From Amaranthus tricolor (taxonomy: Eukaryota; Streptophyta; Magnoliopsida; Caryophyllales; Amaranthaceae): a DNA stretch of 64,000 nucleotides. The notes beneath the pieces were generated by a model, which saw only the letters and a list, made by a program, of their open reading frames with translations, did not search any database and was not told where the DNA came from. The position numbers and the translations under genes are program-made. The DNA lies in NCBI RefSeq assembly GCF_026212465.1, contig NC_080058.1:6357001-6421000 (forward strand), given 5' to 3'. The stretch's first letter is position 1. Every line of letters starts with the position of its first letter. Below are positions 1 through 11,903 of the stretch, piece after piece.

Positions 1-44
1 CTAAAATTTGCGATAAAAATAGAATTTTTTTTATGTTGATGCAG

Positions 45-1767
45 AGTGCAGTGATAGCAACAACGTTGGATGATATGAATAGAAAATTCTATGGAACAAG
101 TGCTGATTTATCTCTTCATAAACCGGTGGTACAAAGTTCACAATGGTCCTCTGCTCGAGTTAAATTATCAAATGGCCTAGAAAGTATTGAAGCTGGATGG
201 ATGGTTTGTATCTTAATGTTTTACCCAAATCATTTTATTACGATATGACTAATACATTTGTTTGACAAATAGTTTTGTACTTAGTTTTTCATTTTTTTCA
301 TTTTTAGTTTGTTAATCAGTAAAAAAATATGTTTTGACAAATGATTTTAAGCCTTTAGAAAAATCTGATTTTTAAGCCAACATAAATCAAATAACTATTT
401 TATGTAGCTTTTTCATTTGTTTTTGGCTTTTTAGCTTATGTTTTCTCTAATAAAAAACAACCATAACTAACAATTAATAGTTACCAAATGTCTTTCTAAT
501 TAATAATTATAGTTAGCTTATCATAGAGTTGACTTATAACGTAATAAACAAGTCAATACTATCAGTTAGTCAAATAAGTTACAGCCAACATACAACAATT
601 AATTTTCAAATACCGAGTGACAACTCAATTCAAAACCTCACTTTTCATTATTTTGATCAGGTAAATCCAAGCTTCTTTCATGATAATGAAGCCCATCTCT
701 ACGCAAAGTTTACGGTAATAATAATGTATACATTATTTTTTTTTTACTAATTAGCCATTGAAGATAGTAATTAATTAAATAGATAAAAATCTTTGAATAC
801 ATGTCATCTAATTATGTATATTCCTAATTATTGTTATAGAGTAGACAAGAAGAATGTTTAAATCATGCATGTCCAGGGTTTGTTCAAGTCTCAAAATCAG
901 TGGCTCTAGGTGATACCCCACAAAAATATTCATCTATCGGAGGCACTCAATATTCTTGGAATATTACTATCCAAAAGGTATACTCTTTTTCGTCTCTTAG
1001 AATTTGTCCCATTTAATTAAAAAGTTCTTAATGTATTTGAGATAGTCGACCACCTTGGATCTCCCCAGAAATAATGACCTTCAAAAATTAAATGGTTCTT
1101 TTGTAAATATTTTTTTATATATTAAAAAAGTATAATGTTAAAATACATCTTGTTTTAAATTATTTTTCTCAAAATGCAACGAATTATTTTTTAATATAAC
1201 AAAAAGATCTATTTTAAAAAGACATTGCAAAAACACATATATAGAACCTTTAAAATCTTTAATCTGCCCCTATTTTAAGTAACGCACTAATATTTTTTAT
1301 ACATGTGTAGTATCCAAGATAAATTTTTTTTTTTGAAACTCAATATATATCTTATTTTCTCTATCATTTTTATACACATGTAGCATCCAGACGACGGTAA
1401 TTGGTGGATGACTTTATCAATTGACGATCCATTTCCAGTAGGATACTGGCCTGGCAGTCTGTTTACGAGTTTAAAAGAAGTGGCGAATCAAGTCTCATGG
1501 GGAGGAGAAATCAACAACCCAGAAAGCATAAGTCCACATCCAGAAATGGGTAATAGTAGAAAGGCCAGTTATGACACTGCAAATTCAGCATTTTGCGCTC
1601 ATGTAACAGTTGATACTGATACTTCTATATATGTTGAACCTCAAGGCACTCAAAAAGTATACCATTGTCCAAGTTCATACACTGTTTTGGATGAGGGTTA
1701 TCAGGGAGAGTATTGGGGTCGTTTAATGTACTATGGAGGTTATTTAAGTGCAATAAATAATGCTTAG
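45..1767 (+). CDS. Neprosin-domain (DUF239) protein, 3' part of gene
   Basis: Four exons fit one reading frame: 45-203, 661-714, 840-977 and 1384-1767. All junctions are phase 0 with AG acceptors and GT donors; the stop codon TAG is at 1765-1767. The gene runs off the left edge, so the N-terminus is missing. The pieces read IEAGWM, then VNPSFFHDNEAHLYAKFT, then a Cys-containing CLNHACPGFVQVS block, then DGNWW, VGYWPGSLF and WGGEI. That order is typical of the neprosin domain, found in a large plant family of secreted proteins; some members, such as the one from Nepenthes, are glutamic endopeptidases that cut after proline. The WGGE glutamate is kept. The substrate is unknown, and most family members are uncharacterised. 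The tail TVLDEGYQGEYWGRLMYYGG matches the usual C-terminus, so the 3' end looks intact. Confidence 0.85.
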
Positions 1768-2444
1768 TATTAGAAAATTTCACATTATGAGTTCAATATG
1801 ATATTGATAATCCATTTCTATGTGTTGTGCTTGATCATGGTAGTTATGTTTCCTTGTGTTTGGATTATTTATCTCACTCTGACAAATTAAAGATAATATG
1901 CACATATTATAAGTTATTAGAGCCTTTTTCCCATTACCATTATTTATCTAATGCTTAGTATTACCATATGATTTTGCAATAATCCTACTCGTTTTGTTTT
2001 AATTTTATCCATAACTTAAACCTTTCATTTCTATCCTTTCCTTTTTTTTAGTCTCATTTTACAACTCAATTTTTCTTTTCACTAAAATTTATTTATTTTA
2101 TAATAAGTACAAAATAAAAGAGACAGATGAAATGTTATGCTTGGATACAAATACTATACAAATTTATTTGATCACCAAACATACAAATATGTTCTTGCAA
2201 ATTATATGAATTTTCATCATTTTATTTAATTTAGGATATCGATTAATAACTGCATGTCAAAACTTTCTACTCGTTTCCAAAGAAAGTTTTATTTTTTTTT
2301 CAATTTTTTGTTTTACAACTAGGGGTGCACAATATTTAGTTTCTAGTTTAACACCTAGATCAAACTAAACTGTAATCTTTCTAAAACAAAACTTTTGAAT
2401 TTACATATAAAAATTACAATAGATTAACAATTCTAATTTTTTAA
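1768..2444. other. AT-rich intergenic DNA, nothing recognised
   Basis: This stretch holds the presumed 3' UTR of the neprosin-domain gene and AT-rich spacer. I see no coding or repeat structure that I can support. Confidence 0.5.
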
Positions 2445-2903
2445 AACTTGTGTACATGCATGGTAACTTTTAGATTTTGGGTTTTCCACGTGATAAGCAA
2501 AACTTTTAAAAAATCCACGCGGTAAGGCTGTTGTACGCCTATTTATGCGACTCACCATTTCAAATGCCATCAGTTTCAACATTTTCCCCCAAAACATAAA
2601 CCCTAACTCTACCATCTTTGGATTTGAGGGAGAAAATATGATTTAGATGAAAGATAATAGAGTTTGGGTTTATGTTTTGGGAGAAAAGGTTAAAACTGGT
2701 GGAATTTAAAATGGTGAGTCGCATAAATAGGCGTACGGCAGCCTTAAACTTTGAAATTATCATTTGCTAACGTTTTTATGTGCAAAAAAATTACGGTGAG
2801 ACAATTTGGTAAACCTCAGGGTTACCGTGTGGATTTTTTAAAAGTTTTGATTACCATATAGAAAACCCGAAATCTCAGAGTTACCACGTGGAATTTCTCA
2901 TTA
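2445..2903. mobile_element. Foldback / MITE-like imperfect inverted repeat
   Basis: The left arm (about 2455-2610) and the right arm (about 2665-2895) are reverse complements. The shared blocks include GGTAAC near both ends, TAAAAGTTTTG beside a TGTGGATTTTTT block, the segment CGCCTATTTATGCGACTCAC, and CAAAACATAAACCC. The right arm carries about 80 bp that are missing from the left. The short loop lies near 2615-2660. The outer ends are not sharply defined and I could not find a clean target duplication. The two small open frames here (2433-2615 and 2560-2763, minus) are by-products of the repeat. Confidence 0.6.
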
Positions 2904-3577
2904 AAAACAAAATGCATTCGGATTTCATATATTGTTTAAATCAAACTTTGTACACCAATAATTATAACTACAACCTTCTTATTTGTAATATACTAGCTTT
3001 ATATATTTTTGAACAAAAACCCACCTTTTAAATTGCAAATTTATGTACACCAAATCAAATGCAAAAGGTAGTATGTATTACAAAAATTTATGCTTTTTAA
3101 AATTTTTTTATTAAGATGTTGTTTATACTTGGTACAAAGGCATAAAGAATTTGGATAGGATCAATCAATATATAATTTAATACTCCTATGATATATTCAT
3201 TTTGATAGGTGTGCATTATTTTAACTAATTTTGTGACAAATTAATTTGGAAAAAGAATATTGTATATATAATATATAATATATTATACCTTGGGAATTTG
3301 ATCCTTTAATAAAGGATGATTAAAGGCCGATTGCTTGTAAAAATCTACACAGTCATAAACTTGTCCATTATTAGCCTGCAATAATAGAATTTATAAATAA
3401 GAAAAGATTATAATTTTTGTCATTATGAATAAATCATAAATTATCGTATGAGATGGTTTTAGCGAGAGACACGCCTTATACATATGGTTAAATAGCTTAT
3501 TTAATAAATATTATGAGAATATAAACTTTTTATTTGAAATTGTCACTGAGAGATGGTTTCTCACAATAATAACTCTA
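2904..3577. other. AT-rich spacer, nothing recognised
   Basis: No gene or clear repeat is visible here. Confidence 0.45.
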
Positions 3578-3586
3578 AATAAATTA

Positions 3587-4035
3587 GAAAAAATTACTTA
3601 GAATAATCCAACCTATTCATGATTTTCCTACAATAATCCCACCTATTTATTAACCATGAATAATTCCAAATCGAGAAATCGAGGAGTATTTTCCTAGAGT
3701 AAACCTGGTAACTGGATAACTTGCTAGCAAGTTTTATTTTTTAAAAAACAAAGATAAATTAAAATAAAATTTTGAAAAGAATGTTAAAAAAATATTCAAA
3801 AAAAATTATGATTTTTTTTATTATTTAGAATTTTTATGTAAATTTAGATATTTCTCTGATTTTAAATTATTTTTTAGTTTACTTTTTTGGTGAATTACCT
3901 ACTATAGCAGGTTATCGAGTTACTCAAGTTTACTCTAGCACATACCCTTTAAAGTTGAAATTATTCATGGTTAATCAATAGGTGAGATTATTGTAGAAAA
4001 ATCATAAAAAAGTTGGATTATTGAGTAATTTTTCC
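3587..4035. mobile_element. Mutator-type MITE with 9-bp target duplication
   Basis: A 449-bp element with long terminal inverted repeats, starting GAAAAAATTACT and ending AGTAATTTTTCC. The arms pair for roughly 80 bp; for example, CCATGAATAATT on the left matches AATTATTCATGG on the right. It is flanked on both sides by the same 9 bp, AATAAATTA (3578-3586 and 4036-4044). A 9-bp duplication together with extended inverted arms is the hallmark of Mutator-like (MULE) non-autonomous elements. It has no coding capacity. Confidence 0.82.
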
Positions 4036-4172
4036 AATAAATTAACATCGTTAAAATCATTGGATATTCGTAAACAATTAAATTATTATCTGAATGGAAA
4101 AAAGACAATATATTTGTAAAAAGTCAACGTTAAAATGTTTCAATATAGTTAATTTTTAAATTGCTTGTGGAG

Positions 4173-4259
4173 AAAGGAATTTAAATTTTTCTTTAAGAAT
4201 TAAACCCCATCATAAAGGAATTTAAATTTTTCTTTAAGAATTAAACCCCATCATAAAGG
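4173..4259. repeat. 41-bp tandem duplication
   Basis: A 41-bp unit beginning AAAGGAATTTAAATTTTTC occurs twice in a row (4173 and 4214), followed by the first bases of a third copy. The copies look identical, so this is a recent slippage or replication duplication. Confidence 0.85.
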
Positions 4260-5300
4260 TAAACGGAATAGTCATTAACCTCTAGACTAATCAATAATTC
4301 TCAATAACTAGGTTTATTTTGAAAATGAGAAAACACCATATATAAAAATCAATTTCAATATTTTCACAAAATATAAAAATTGTGTAATGTATAAGCCTAG
4401 TCTAGTAAAAAATAAAATATAAATGAAAATAGAGAATCAAGTCTTATTTCAGTTAAAAAGCAAAGTATTACTTTTAATAAAAAGTGTTTAATTTAATTTT
4501 CACTTATTTCTTCCTTTACCTGAGGATACCTTACAAAATTATGAAAAAAAAAAAAAATCAAAGATAGGGAGATCATGATCGACCTTAAAAGTTAATATTG
4601 GTTGTTGAGAAAATGATCTTCCAAAAGCACCTCCAAGATGAATTGAAAATACAAGTAGAGACACAATTACACCCATTCTTGTCATTGGTATTATTGCAAG
4701 CTGAATTATATCATTCACCCATTGATCAATATATTAAATATAGTGGTAATAATAATCGTCAAAACATTAAATTAATAATAAAATATTAGTTTTTCTAACA
4801 TATACACCAGATATATATGTCAACAATAAAATTGGTAATTATTTGAAATTTGATTCAGAATATTCTCTAAAATATTATTAAAATTACCAATTTTAGATGA
4901 CATCTCCTACTCCATTAGATTTAAAATAATGACCAATTTTGTTATTTAAACATATACACCTAGTGCATAGGTTAAAAAATTGATAAAATATTCACAGTAC
5001 ACCAAACATTTTTTAAAACAGAATGAGAAATAATATCAAATCAGATCAAAATTAATAAATGAATTAATATTAATGATTTGTTACTTAAATTACATGATAA
5101 TGTTACAAAAAGGCATGATTAGGTTCCATAATCCATATATTCTAGTTGATCTGAATTTATAATTTGATTAATAGCTTATCCTAATTTTTGTCATAAATTT
5201 GCTTTAACTTAATATTACCTAGTTGGCTATTTGCCTTAGAAGCAATTTATTTTTATTCAAGTAAACCAGATAAGTTTTAGCACTATTTATTCAAACAATG
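4260..5300. other. AT-rich spacer without supported genes
   Basis: The 63-codon open frame at 4598-4789 shows no recognisable motif, and I do not call it a gene. Short inverted segments around 4800-4960 are weak. Confidence 0.4.
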
Positions 5301-5615
5301 GTGACATGTTTGGATTGAGTGTAAATATTTAAAGGATGAAAAACAGTCAAAGTAAAAAAAAAAGAGAAAATAGTGAAATTTGATTGTTGCAGAGGTGGAA
5401 GAATGATTGCAAAGTGATGAAAAATGAAGGGAGCTTTCAATTTTATGGGGTAAATATTTATCGTAAGGGAGGGTGGGAGAATGTATTACCTCCATAATAA
5501 GGGAAATCATCTTCTTTTTCTTTTATTATTTTTATTTTATGCTCATTTTTTCTTAATTTCATTAATTTGACTTTATTTCTTCCCTTAATTATTTACACCC
5601 AATCCAAACATGCCC
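5301..5615. mobile_element. MITE with CATGTTTGGATT termini
   Basis: Terminal inverted repeats start GTGACATGTTTGGATTG at 5301 and, on the other strand from 5615, GGGCATGTTTGGATTGG. The pairing continues through GTGTAAATA. Total length is about 315 bp. No target duplication is clear, so the superfamily is left open. The 75-codon minus-strand frame inside it is not a gene. Confidence 0.7.
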
Positions 5616-6413
5616 TAATAGTGATTATATACTCGAGTAAGAACCATTAATAATATCATCATTTTCCTAGTGATAAAAATTTAGTCATTCTATCTTTATT
5701 AAATGTCCCATATGAAATTGCACCATTGCCAACACACTATATAAATCTTTAACTTATCTAATTTAATCCATCTATAGCAAAAATCAAGTGGTAGCACTGT
5801 TTAAAGCAAAAGGCAAACATTACCATTAATATGTTTCAACATTGATAACATTTTAAAGTTATTGCACTTTGTGGTTGAAATTTTAGGATATGTGGTTAGA
5901 ATTCTGTGATTTGACATAAATATTATAGACTTTAATACTTCAGAGGATGTAATTGGCAAAAAATAAACATTTAAAATATAATTCGCAAAAGCCTAAAATT
6001 TGCAAATATTCTCTTAGCAATGGGCCACACCTTTTGTTGCAACCCAAATTAAATTACATATATGCCACATCACACTGTGGTCCATAGATTATACAAAATT
6101 CAACTCAAATAAGGGATAGTTTTTTTGTCGTTTAAAACCTTTCTGTTTTTTCCTTTATAGCAATTTTGTTATCAAAATCGCTATTTGAATTAGTAGTTTT
6201 AACTTTTAACTATCATCTTAAGTGCAAGGGAATAATTTTCCCTTTTGCGTAGAATTGGAAATAATTTTGACTGAAAGCTATTTTTTAAAATAAAGTCTAT
6301 ATACTTAATTTTATCTTAGACGTCACTATTCACTCAATTTAATTTTTATAAAGAGCTTATAGCTTTGTCCCACAATATTATTTTTCTTGTATACAATATT
6401 GTATACCCTCCGT
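5616..6413. other. AT-rich spacer, nothing recognised
   Basis: No coding or repeat structure that I can support. Confidence 0.4.
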
Positions 6414-7082
6414 TCTTTTAATTCCTTTCATTTTGGGTTTTTCACACATGTTAAGAAAGATAGAATCTTTGGTTGTAGTGGATATTATTTTAATTAAATA
6501 GTAGTGTGAAGTAATGATTGTATTGAAAATATGAGAGAGGAAATAATTATTAATAAAAGTAAAATAAAAAAAAACTGATTTTATTAAATTAATTAAAAAT
6601 AAAAGAAAATCTTACAATGGAGGTGAATTCACTAACTTTCCAAATTGGAAAAGTTTGGAGCTCTACAATCAAAAAAAGGAGGGAACTTAATCCCTCCATA
6701 CAAAACCAAGAAAATAAGAAATTACATATAAAAATCAGTATCGACCAAATTAAACTAACATGGATCAGCAACTACATGTAATCTAATCAAAATTAAATCA
6801 AACAATCTGAAAAAATGACCTTACAAATTCCAGTTTAGCCTATAAAGGCTGTTGTTCACTAATTATCTTCAATTATCTTCATCAAAATAACCCAGTAAAA
6901 CTAAATTTCAATTTGTTCACCTCCAAACAGTTCCTCAAAACATATTTAAGAAGCTTCAAAGATCAATAGCTTCAAAAATCAGAAACAGATGAGTAAAACA
7001 ACCCACAAAGCCATCACTTATCTTCATCAAAATAACCCAGCAAAACAGATTGTGAAAAAGATCATCGCATCATTAGCCTTCA

Positions 7083-8582
7083 ATGGCTTCAGGAAGTGAA
7101 GATGATCAACAAGGAGCTTGGTACTTTGGATCGAATTCATACGTTCCAGAGTCTAGTTCTGAATTAGTAGAAGAGCCACAAAATATGGAAGAAATAGAAC
7201 CACAGCAACAAAATCAGCATAAGCCAAGACTCACGAATGAGTTAAGGCAACTTATTTTCCAAGAGATGTTGTCACTAAGGGTTAGTGACTCACTTCCTCA
7301 TGGTACATTCAAACACATAGCTCAAAAATACGGCTACACACATAGAACCATCCAAGATTTATGGAAACAAGCAATACAAACCAAGGAAGCAAACAAACCA
7401 TACGTTGTGGAATCCAAGTACAAAAATTGTGGAAGAAAAAGAGTGGTCGTACCACCAAACTTACTTGAGTCTAGACCCATTGGCAAACACACTTGCATTA
7501 GAGATGTTGCAACATATTTAGATTTGGCACCGTCAACGGTGAGGAGGTTGATAAAAAGAGGCGAGATAAAGGCTCATTCAAATCCACTACACTCGGCTTT
7601 AACCGATGCCAACAAAATAAGGAGGGTGGAGTGGATTTTGAACCTTATCCAAGAAGACACCATTCAGAGACACCCGATTTAAAAAGTAATGTAAGATTAT
7701 ATTCACATTGACGAGAAGTGGTTTTATTTAACCAAGAAAACGCAAAGGGTTTATTTAGCACACAAAGAAAAGGTCCCATATAGAGCAACAAAGTCATCAA
7801 AGTTCACACCTAAGGCCATGTTCTTAGGGGCCGTTGCTAAGCCTAGATGGAATCATTTGGGCCAATGTACGTTTGATGGGAAAATTGAAAATTTTCCTTT
7901 TATCAATAGGGTGGCAGCACAAAGAGACTCAAAGAATCGACCAAGGGGTTCAATAGAAATTAACCATCCGAATCAGTTAATCAAGAAGTTCATACGACAA
8001 TTAATTACGGCTATACTAAGAAAATGGCCAAGTGAAGGACCTTCCATTATTTTTATTCAACAAGATAATGCAAGGGTTCATATCACAAACGATGATCCAA
8101 TATGGCAACAACACAATAGGCAAAGGGGTTTAACTTTCATTCTTACTCAACAACCTCCAAATAGTCCGGATTGTAATATTCTAGACTTGGGTTTCTTTAA
8201 GAGCATACAATCACTTATGCATAAAAAAATGCCCAAAAACATTACAGAATTAATCACAGCAGTTGAGGATGCATTCGGAGAGTTATATCCAAAGACCTTA
8301 ACTAATGTGTGGATCTCATTACAACACCATTTAAATGAGATTCTAAAAGTTAAGCGGTCTAATGACTACATACAACCACACTTTGGAAAGAAGGTTGAAG
8401 AAGACAATGGCAGGTTAAGGATTCAAGTGACAATCCCAACACTATTGGTTAGAGAAGCTGTAGCTTTTCTTAACCCAAACAGGGATCAGCAATAAACACA
8501 AGCATTAACAGAAAATGAGGATGCTACACAAAAAACAGAGATCATTCAAGAAGCTTATGATCAGGCAATTGAAGAAACTTAA
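7083..8582 (+). pseudogene. Mariner transposase (DD39D), disabled by three stops
   Basis: A single frame of 499 codons runs from ATG 7083 to TAA 8580-8582, broken only by in-frame TAA codons at 7680, 7692 and 8493. The N-terminal part (about residues 50-170) carries helix-turn-helix segments such as STVRRLIKRGEIKAH, which would bind the terminal repeats. The catalytic triad is visible: D210 in HIDEKWFY, D328 in QQDNARVH and D368 in NSPDCNILDLGFF. Exactly 39 residues separate the last two, the plant-specific DD39D signature. Such enzymes cut and paste the element at TA sites. Because the frame is otherwise kept, inactivation looks recent. The copy cannot make full-length enzyme unless stops are read through, but its ends could still be used by an active relative. 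Confidence 0.88.
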
Positions 8583-9207
8583 GGATGAAAAACATCAAAG
8601 CTTCTCAGTTTATTTTGTTCAAATCATCATTAATATTGTAACTTTAAAAACTTTGGAGCAACAATTTGTCAATCACAACCCATATTAATGATTAGTGTGC
8701 ACGTTTTTTTATTAGTCACTTTATTATTTTACATAATTTTAGAAAAAAAAGCCCCCTAATTCTTCATAGAGGTTATGACACCTCTCAGATTATAATTGTT
8801 CATCAACAAATGAAGTAACTGAACATGCTAAAAAAATCAAGTCATGGGTTTTGGTTTACCATATGCTACTCAACCAAGTTATTAAAGTAAATTTTTCAGA
8901 ATTTAGAAGTTCAACAAATTGACATCACAGGGGCTTGTACACATAAGACCAGCAGCAAACATCAACCCTTAAATCAGATCGGAAACATCATACCAACAGT
9001 AAGAACCAAAAAAGCCCCAGAATATAAACGTAAACATAAATCAGAAGAAAATCAACACAAGAACACAATATCAACAAAATTTCATCAAACATAAATTAAA
9101 GATCATCATAATGCAGCAGCAAACAACAACACTTAAAACCAGCTCCAATATGTCAAATTTAATTACAAAAAAGAAGGAAACGCAAAATCAAAACAACCTT
9201 ACAATCA

Positions 9208-9603
9208 TCAGACACGTTTTTTGGGGTTTAATTTTTCCCTAGAAGCAGTAACATCATCAGTAGTGTTAGGGACACTCAAATTAATTTGATCTTCTTTCAC
9301 ATTAGTTGGAGTTAATGGATTTAATTCAGATGGGAAGTCAAACTTCCATTCAACAATTATTGGTGTTGGTTCCTTTTCAACAGAAAGAGAAGTTGGTGGA
9401 TATTCATGATACATAGATGTGGCATCATCTTCAAGAGACTTTTGATATGCCTCAAGCTCTTTTTTTGACCAGTTTAAAATTTCATTTGAGTAAGAATGGG
9501 AACGACCATAGAGGGAACAAGAACACAACTCACCATAATCGCATAGACCATCATAAAGATATGAAGGAATTGTAGAGTCACTCTTAGATTTGTTGTTTTC
9601 CAT
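9208..9603 (-). CDS. Uncharacterised 131-aa ORF inside the mariner element
   Basis: This frame of 131 codons starts at ATG 9601-9603 and points towards the transposase gene. I do not recognise the protein. Visible features are a Cys/Tyr-rich N-terminal block (LCDYGELCSCSLYGRSHS), a helix-like stretch LNWSKKELEAYQKSLEDD, and a basic end KLNPKKRV that could act as a nuclear signal. It lies between the transposase and the right terminus. It may be an accessory gene of the element, a captured host exon or a chance frame. Its length in AT-rich DNA and its balanced composition favour a real or recently real gene, but this is inference. Confidence 0.4.
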   Translation of the reverse strand: MENNKSKSDSTIPSYLYDGLCDYGELCSCSLYGRSHSYSNEILNWSKKELEAYQKSLEDDATSMYHEYPPTSLSVEKEPTPIIVEWKFDFPSELNPLTPTNVKEDQINLSVPNTTDDVTASREKLNPKKRV

Positions 9604-9997
9604 TGCAAAGACTTAAAGGTTCAAGAAGAAGATAATGGCGGATTCCAGAACAGGGGGCATGCAATTTTGAAACTTTGCCAAAATAAACAAAACGAACCTC
9701 AAAATGATGAGAATAAACCGATCTACATTTTAATGCAGTTAAAATGCACTAAAAATGAAGAACAAACAGGGGGAAAAAGCCACTTGAAGCCATGAAAATG
9801 GTTTTCATGAAGAGAGAGAAATGACCGTTCAAAAGGAGGAGGAAGAGTAGGAAATCAGTAGGTGTAATAATGAAAACCCCAACGCCCAAGAAAAATAAAT
9901 GAATCCGGATGATTATTCCGGGTACAAAAAAAGAAAAGGGGGTTTTAAGGGGTAAAAGTGGAATAAAAACTTTCTAAAAATAGAAAGTATTCTAAAG

Positions 9998-10080
9998 TGG
10001 AAGAACTTAAGAAACTACCCGTTATAGTAAGATGGAAGAACTTAAGAAACTACCCGTTATAGTAAGATGGAAGAACTTGA
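9998..10080. repeat. 35-bp subterminal tandem repeats of the mariner element
   Basis: A 35-bp unit containing TGGAAGAACTTAAGAAACTA occurs at 9998 and 10033, and a third partial copy at 10068 runs into the terminal repeat. The terminal repeat itself reuses TGGAAGAACTT, so extra copies of the end sequence have been added just inside the right terminus. Confidence 0.8.
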
Positions 10081-10477
10081 AAGAAGGGAGGGAGTATTAA
10101 ATTGTGAATTAATTAAAGCTTTGATTGAGTAAGACATATTTTCTCCATCTTTATATTTGCAACTTTACGTCATTTTGCACATGAAAATTTTAGATTTGTA
10201 ATTATACTTAATTTAAATACACCAAGATTGAAAGGTTGGTGTCTCTCTAAGAAAGTGGAGCACGAAAAAAATAATAATAATAATAAACCATTAAAACACT
10301 CAAGTTTAAACCATTAACACATTGTCAAATTAACATTATCTCTTCTCTTAGTGTGATGAATCATATCGTGTGAAACCATGCCAATATGCCATAATATTTA
10401 TTATTTATTTCTTTTGATTAGGACATGAATCTAACAAATAAACTAAATCGTACTCAATGAAATTTTAAACAACCCAA

Positions 10478-10538
10478 TAAAATAATAATAATAATAATAA
10501 TAATATTTAATAATAACAACGACAACAATAACAATAAC

Positions 10539-10595
<57 letters not shown>

Positions 10596-10609
10596 TAATA
10601 ATAATAATA

Positions 10610-10675
<66 letters not shown>
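10478..10675. repeat. (TAA)n microsatellite, about 200 bp
   Basis: An almost uninterrupted AAT/TAA trinucleotide run, with a few variants (AAC, TAG) near its left half. Confidence 0.95.
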
Positions 10676-11280
10676 TGTAAGGATAGTATTAGTTCGAATG
10701 AAAAATAAGTATTTGTCTCGATGGCAATAAGTTCAAAGAATAAATCGAAGAGAACAGGCTCTGAGTATTATTTTTTAGGAAAAATTTTGAGTTCGATTCT
10801 CATATATTTTTTCTTTTTTTCAGCATACCTTGAAATCAAAATATAATTTGTTAAACTAAATTTAATTTGAACATGAATTAAATCGATTTTTGTTCTTTTT
10901 AATCAAAAAATGGCTGGAGAACTCTCACAAAAAGGTAGAAAATTATTTTTTTATGTAGGTGATGAAAATGAAATTACTCTTGTTATTATTACAAAGATAA
11001 AAGAGAAAATCATGGAACATTAGTTCTGAAACCAAACTAATTAGTAGTGCATAGTGCTAAAGAATACATCCTCATTATAGATGAGAAGTGTTTTTTTAAA
11101 GACATTGTTAAAATGGTGTATTAAATTAAACGAAAGATAAACATTAATCAATACTCTCATGTATTGTTTATCCACAGAAAATAAAGCTACAAATTGATAA
11201 TTATTCAACAAAAATCAAATTTATGACTTTTGTTCACTGTGAACTTAAGTAGATTTTTTTAGCAAATACTAATCATATAT
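10676..11280. other. Spacer without recognised genes
   Basis: AT-rich sequence between the microsatellite and the solo LTR; no supported frame. Confidence 0.4.
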
Positions 11281-11285
11281 AAGAA

Positions 11286-11898
11286 TTTTGGGATTCTGTG
11301 ACTCGAATTGAGTCGAAGATCGGGTTTTAAGATGAAATTAAGAGATGGGTCGAAGTGTGGGGGGTGCGGAGTACTACGCAGGGCGCGGAGTAGCTACTGG
11401 ATTGGAAGACGCTCAGGTTGTGGCCCGTACGTTTGGTCGCGGGTCGCGAGTTTCTGAAGGAAAAGCTATTGTTTTGGAAAATAGGTAGTACGCGGGCCGT
11501 GACTTGTGCAGTTTTTTGCGGGGATTCAGTTGTCGCACGTTCTTTTGACGGTTACTTAGTTTTTGGACTGATTTCTTTCTAATTGTTAACCTAATTTCTT
11601 TTTATTAAGTGGCATACTATATAAACCTCTCTTCTAATTAGAATTAGGATATGATGCATGAAACACAAAGTGAGGAAAACTAAGAGAGAAAAAGCTTGGA
11701 GAGCCATTGTTGTGGCTTCTCATTCATTTTAAAATCTCTCAGTTTATAGTGAAAAGTTTATTCTCGGTGTCAGTGGATGTAGCCATCACATTGATAGTGA
11801 ACCATGTTAATTTCTCGGTGTGATTGCTTTATTGTTTGTTTGAATCTTTATTGCTTTCCGTTATTGTTTTCAATCTTTGCTTTCGCTGTCGCACAACA
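11286..11898 (+). mobile_element. Solo LTR (family shared with 28.0 and 49.3 kb)
   Basis: 613 bp from TTTTGGGATTCTGTGAC to GCTGTCGCACAACA, flanked by a perfect 5-bp duplication AAGAA (11281-11285 and 11899-11903). It contains a TATA-like ACTATATAAACC near 11628 and the block CACATTGATAGTGAACCA at about 11790, and it ends in CTTTCGCTGTCGCACAACA. Two further copies of the same family lie at 28001-28518 and, inverted, at 49313-49882. No internal retroelement sequence follows, so this is a solo LTR left by recombination between two LTRs. I think the family is Copia-type, but without internal domains this is inference. A GC-rich stretch (about 11365-11540) stands out from the AT-rich surroundings. 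Confidence 0.85.
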
Positions 11899-11903
11899 AA
11901 GAA

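Larger units (their letters stand above)
6416..10094 (+). mobile_element. Mariner-like (Tc1/mariner) element, about 3.7 kb
   Basis: The left end CCCTCCGTTCTTT (6416) follows TA at 6414-6415. The right end, read on the other strand, is CTCCCTCCCTTCTTT and is followed by TA at 10095-10096. These CTCCCTCCG-type termini with a TA target duplication are those of plant mariner and Stowaway elements. The element holds a DD39D transposase frame on the plus strand (7083-8582) and a 131-codon frame on the minus strand (9208-9603). The total of about 3,679 bp is close to the 3,909 bp reported for the beet mariner Vulmar1. The left terminus appears to have lost about two bases. Beyond about 28 bp the two ends no longer match. 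Confidence 0.75.

Noticed and set aside
4598..4789. 63-codon ORF with a QLHPFLSLVLLQAELYH stretch
   Set aside because: No recognisable motif, no homologue recalled, and its length is expected by chance.
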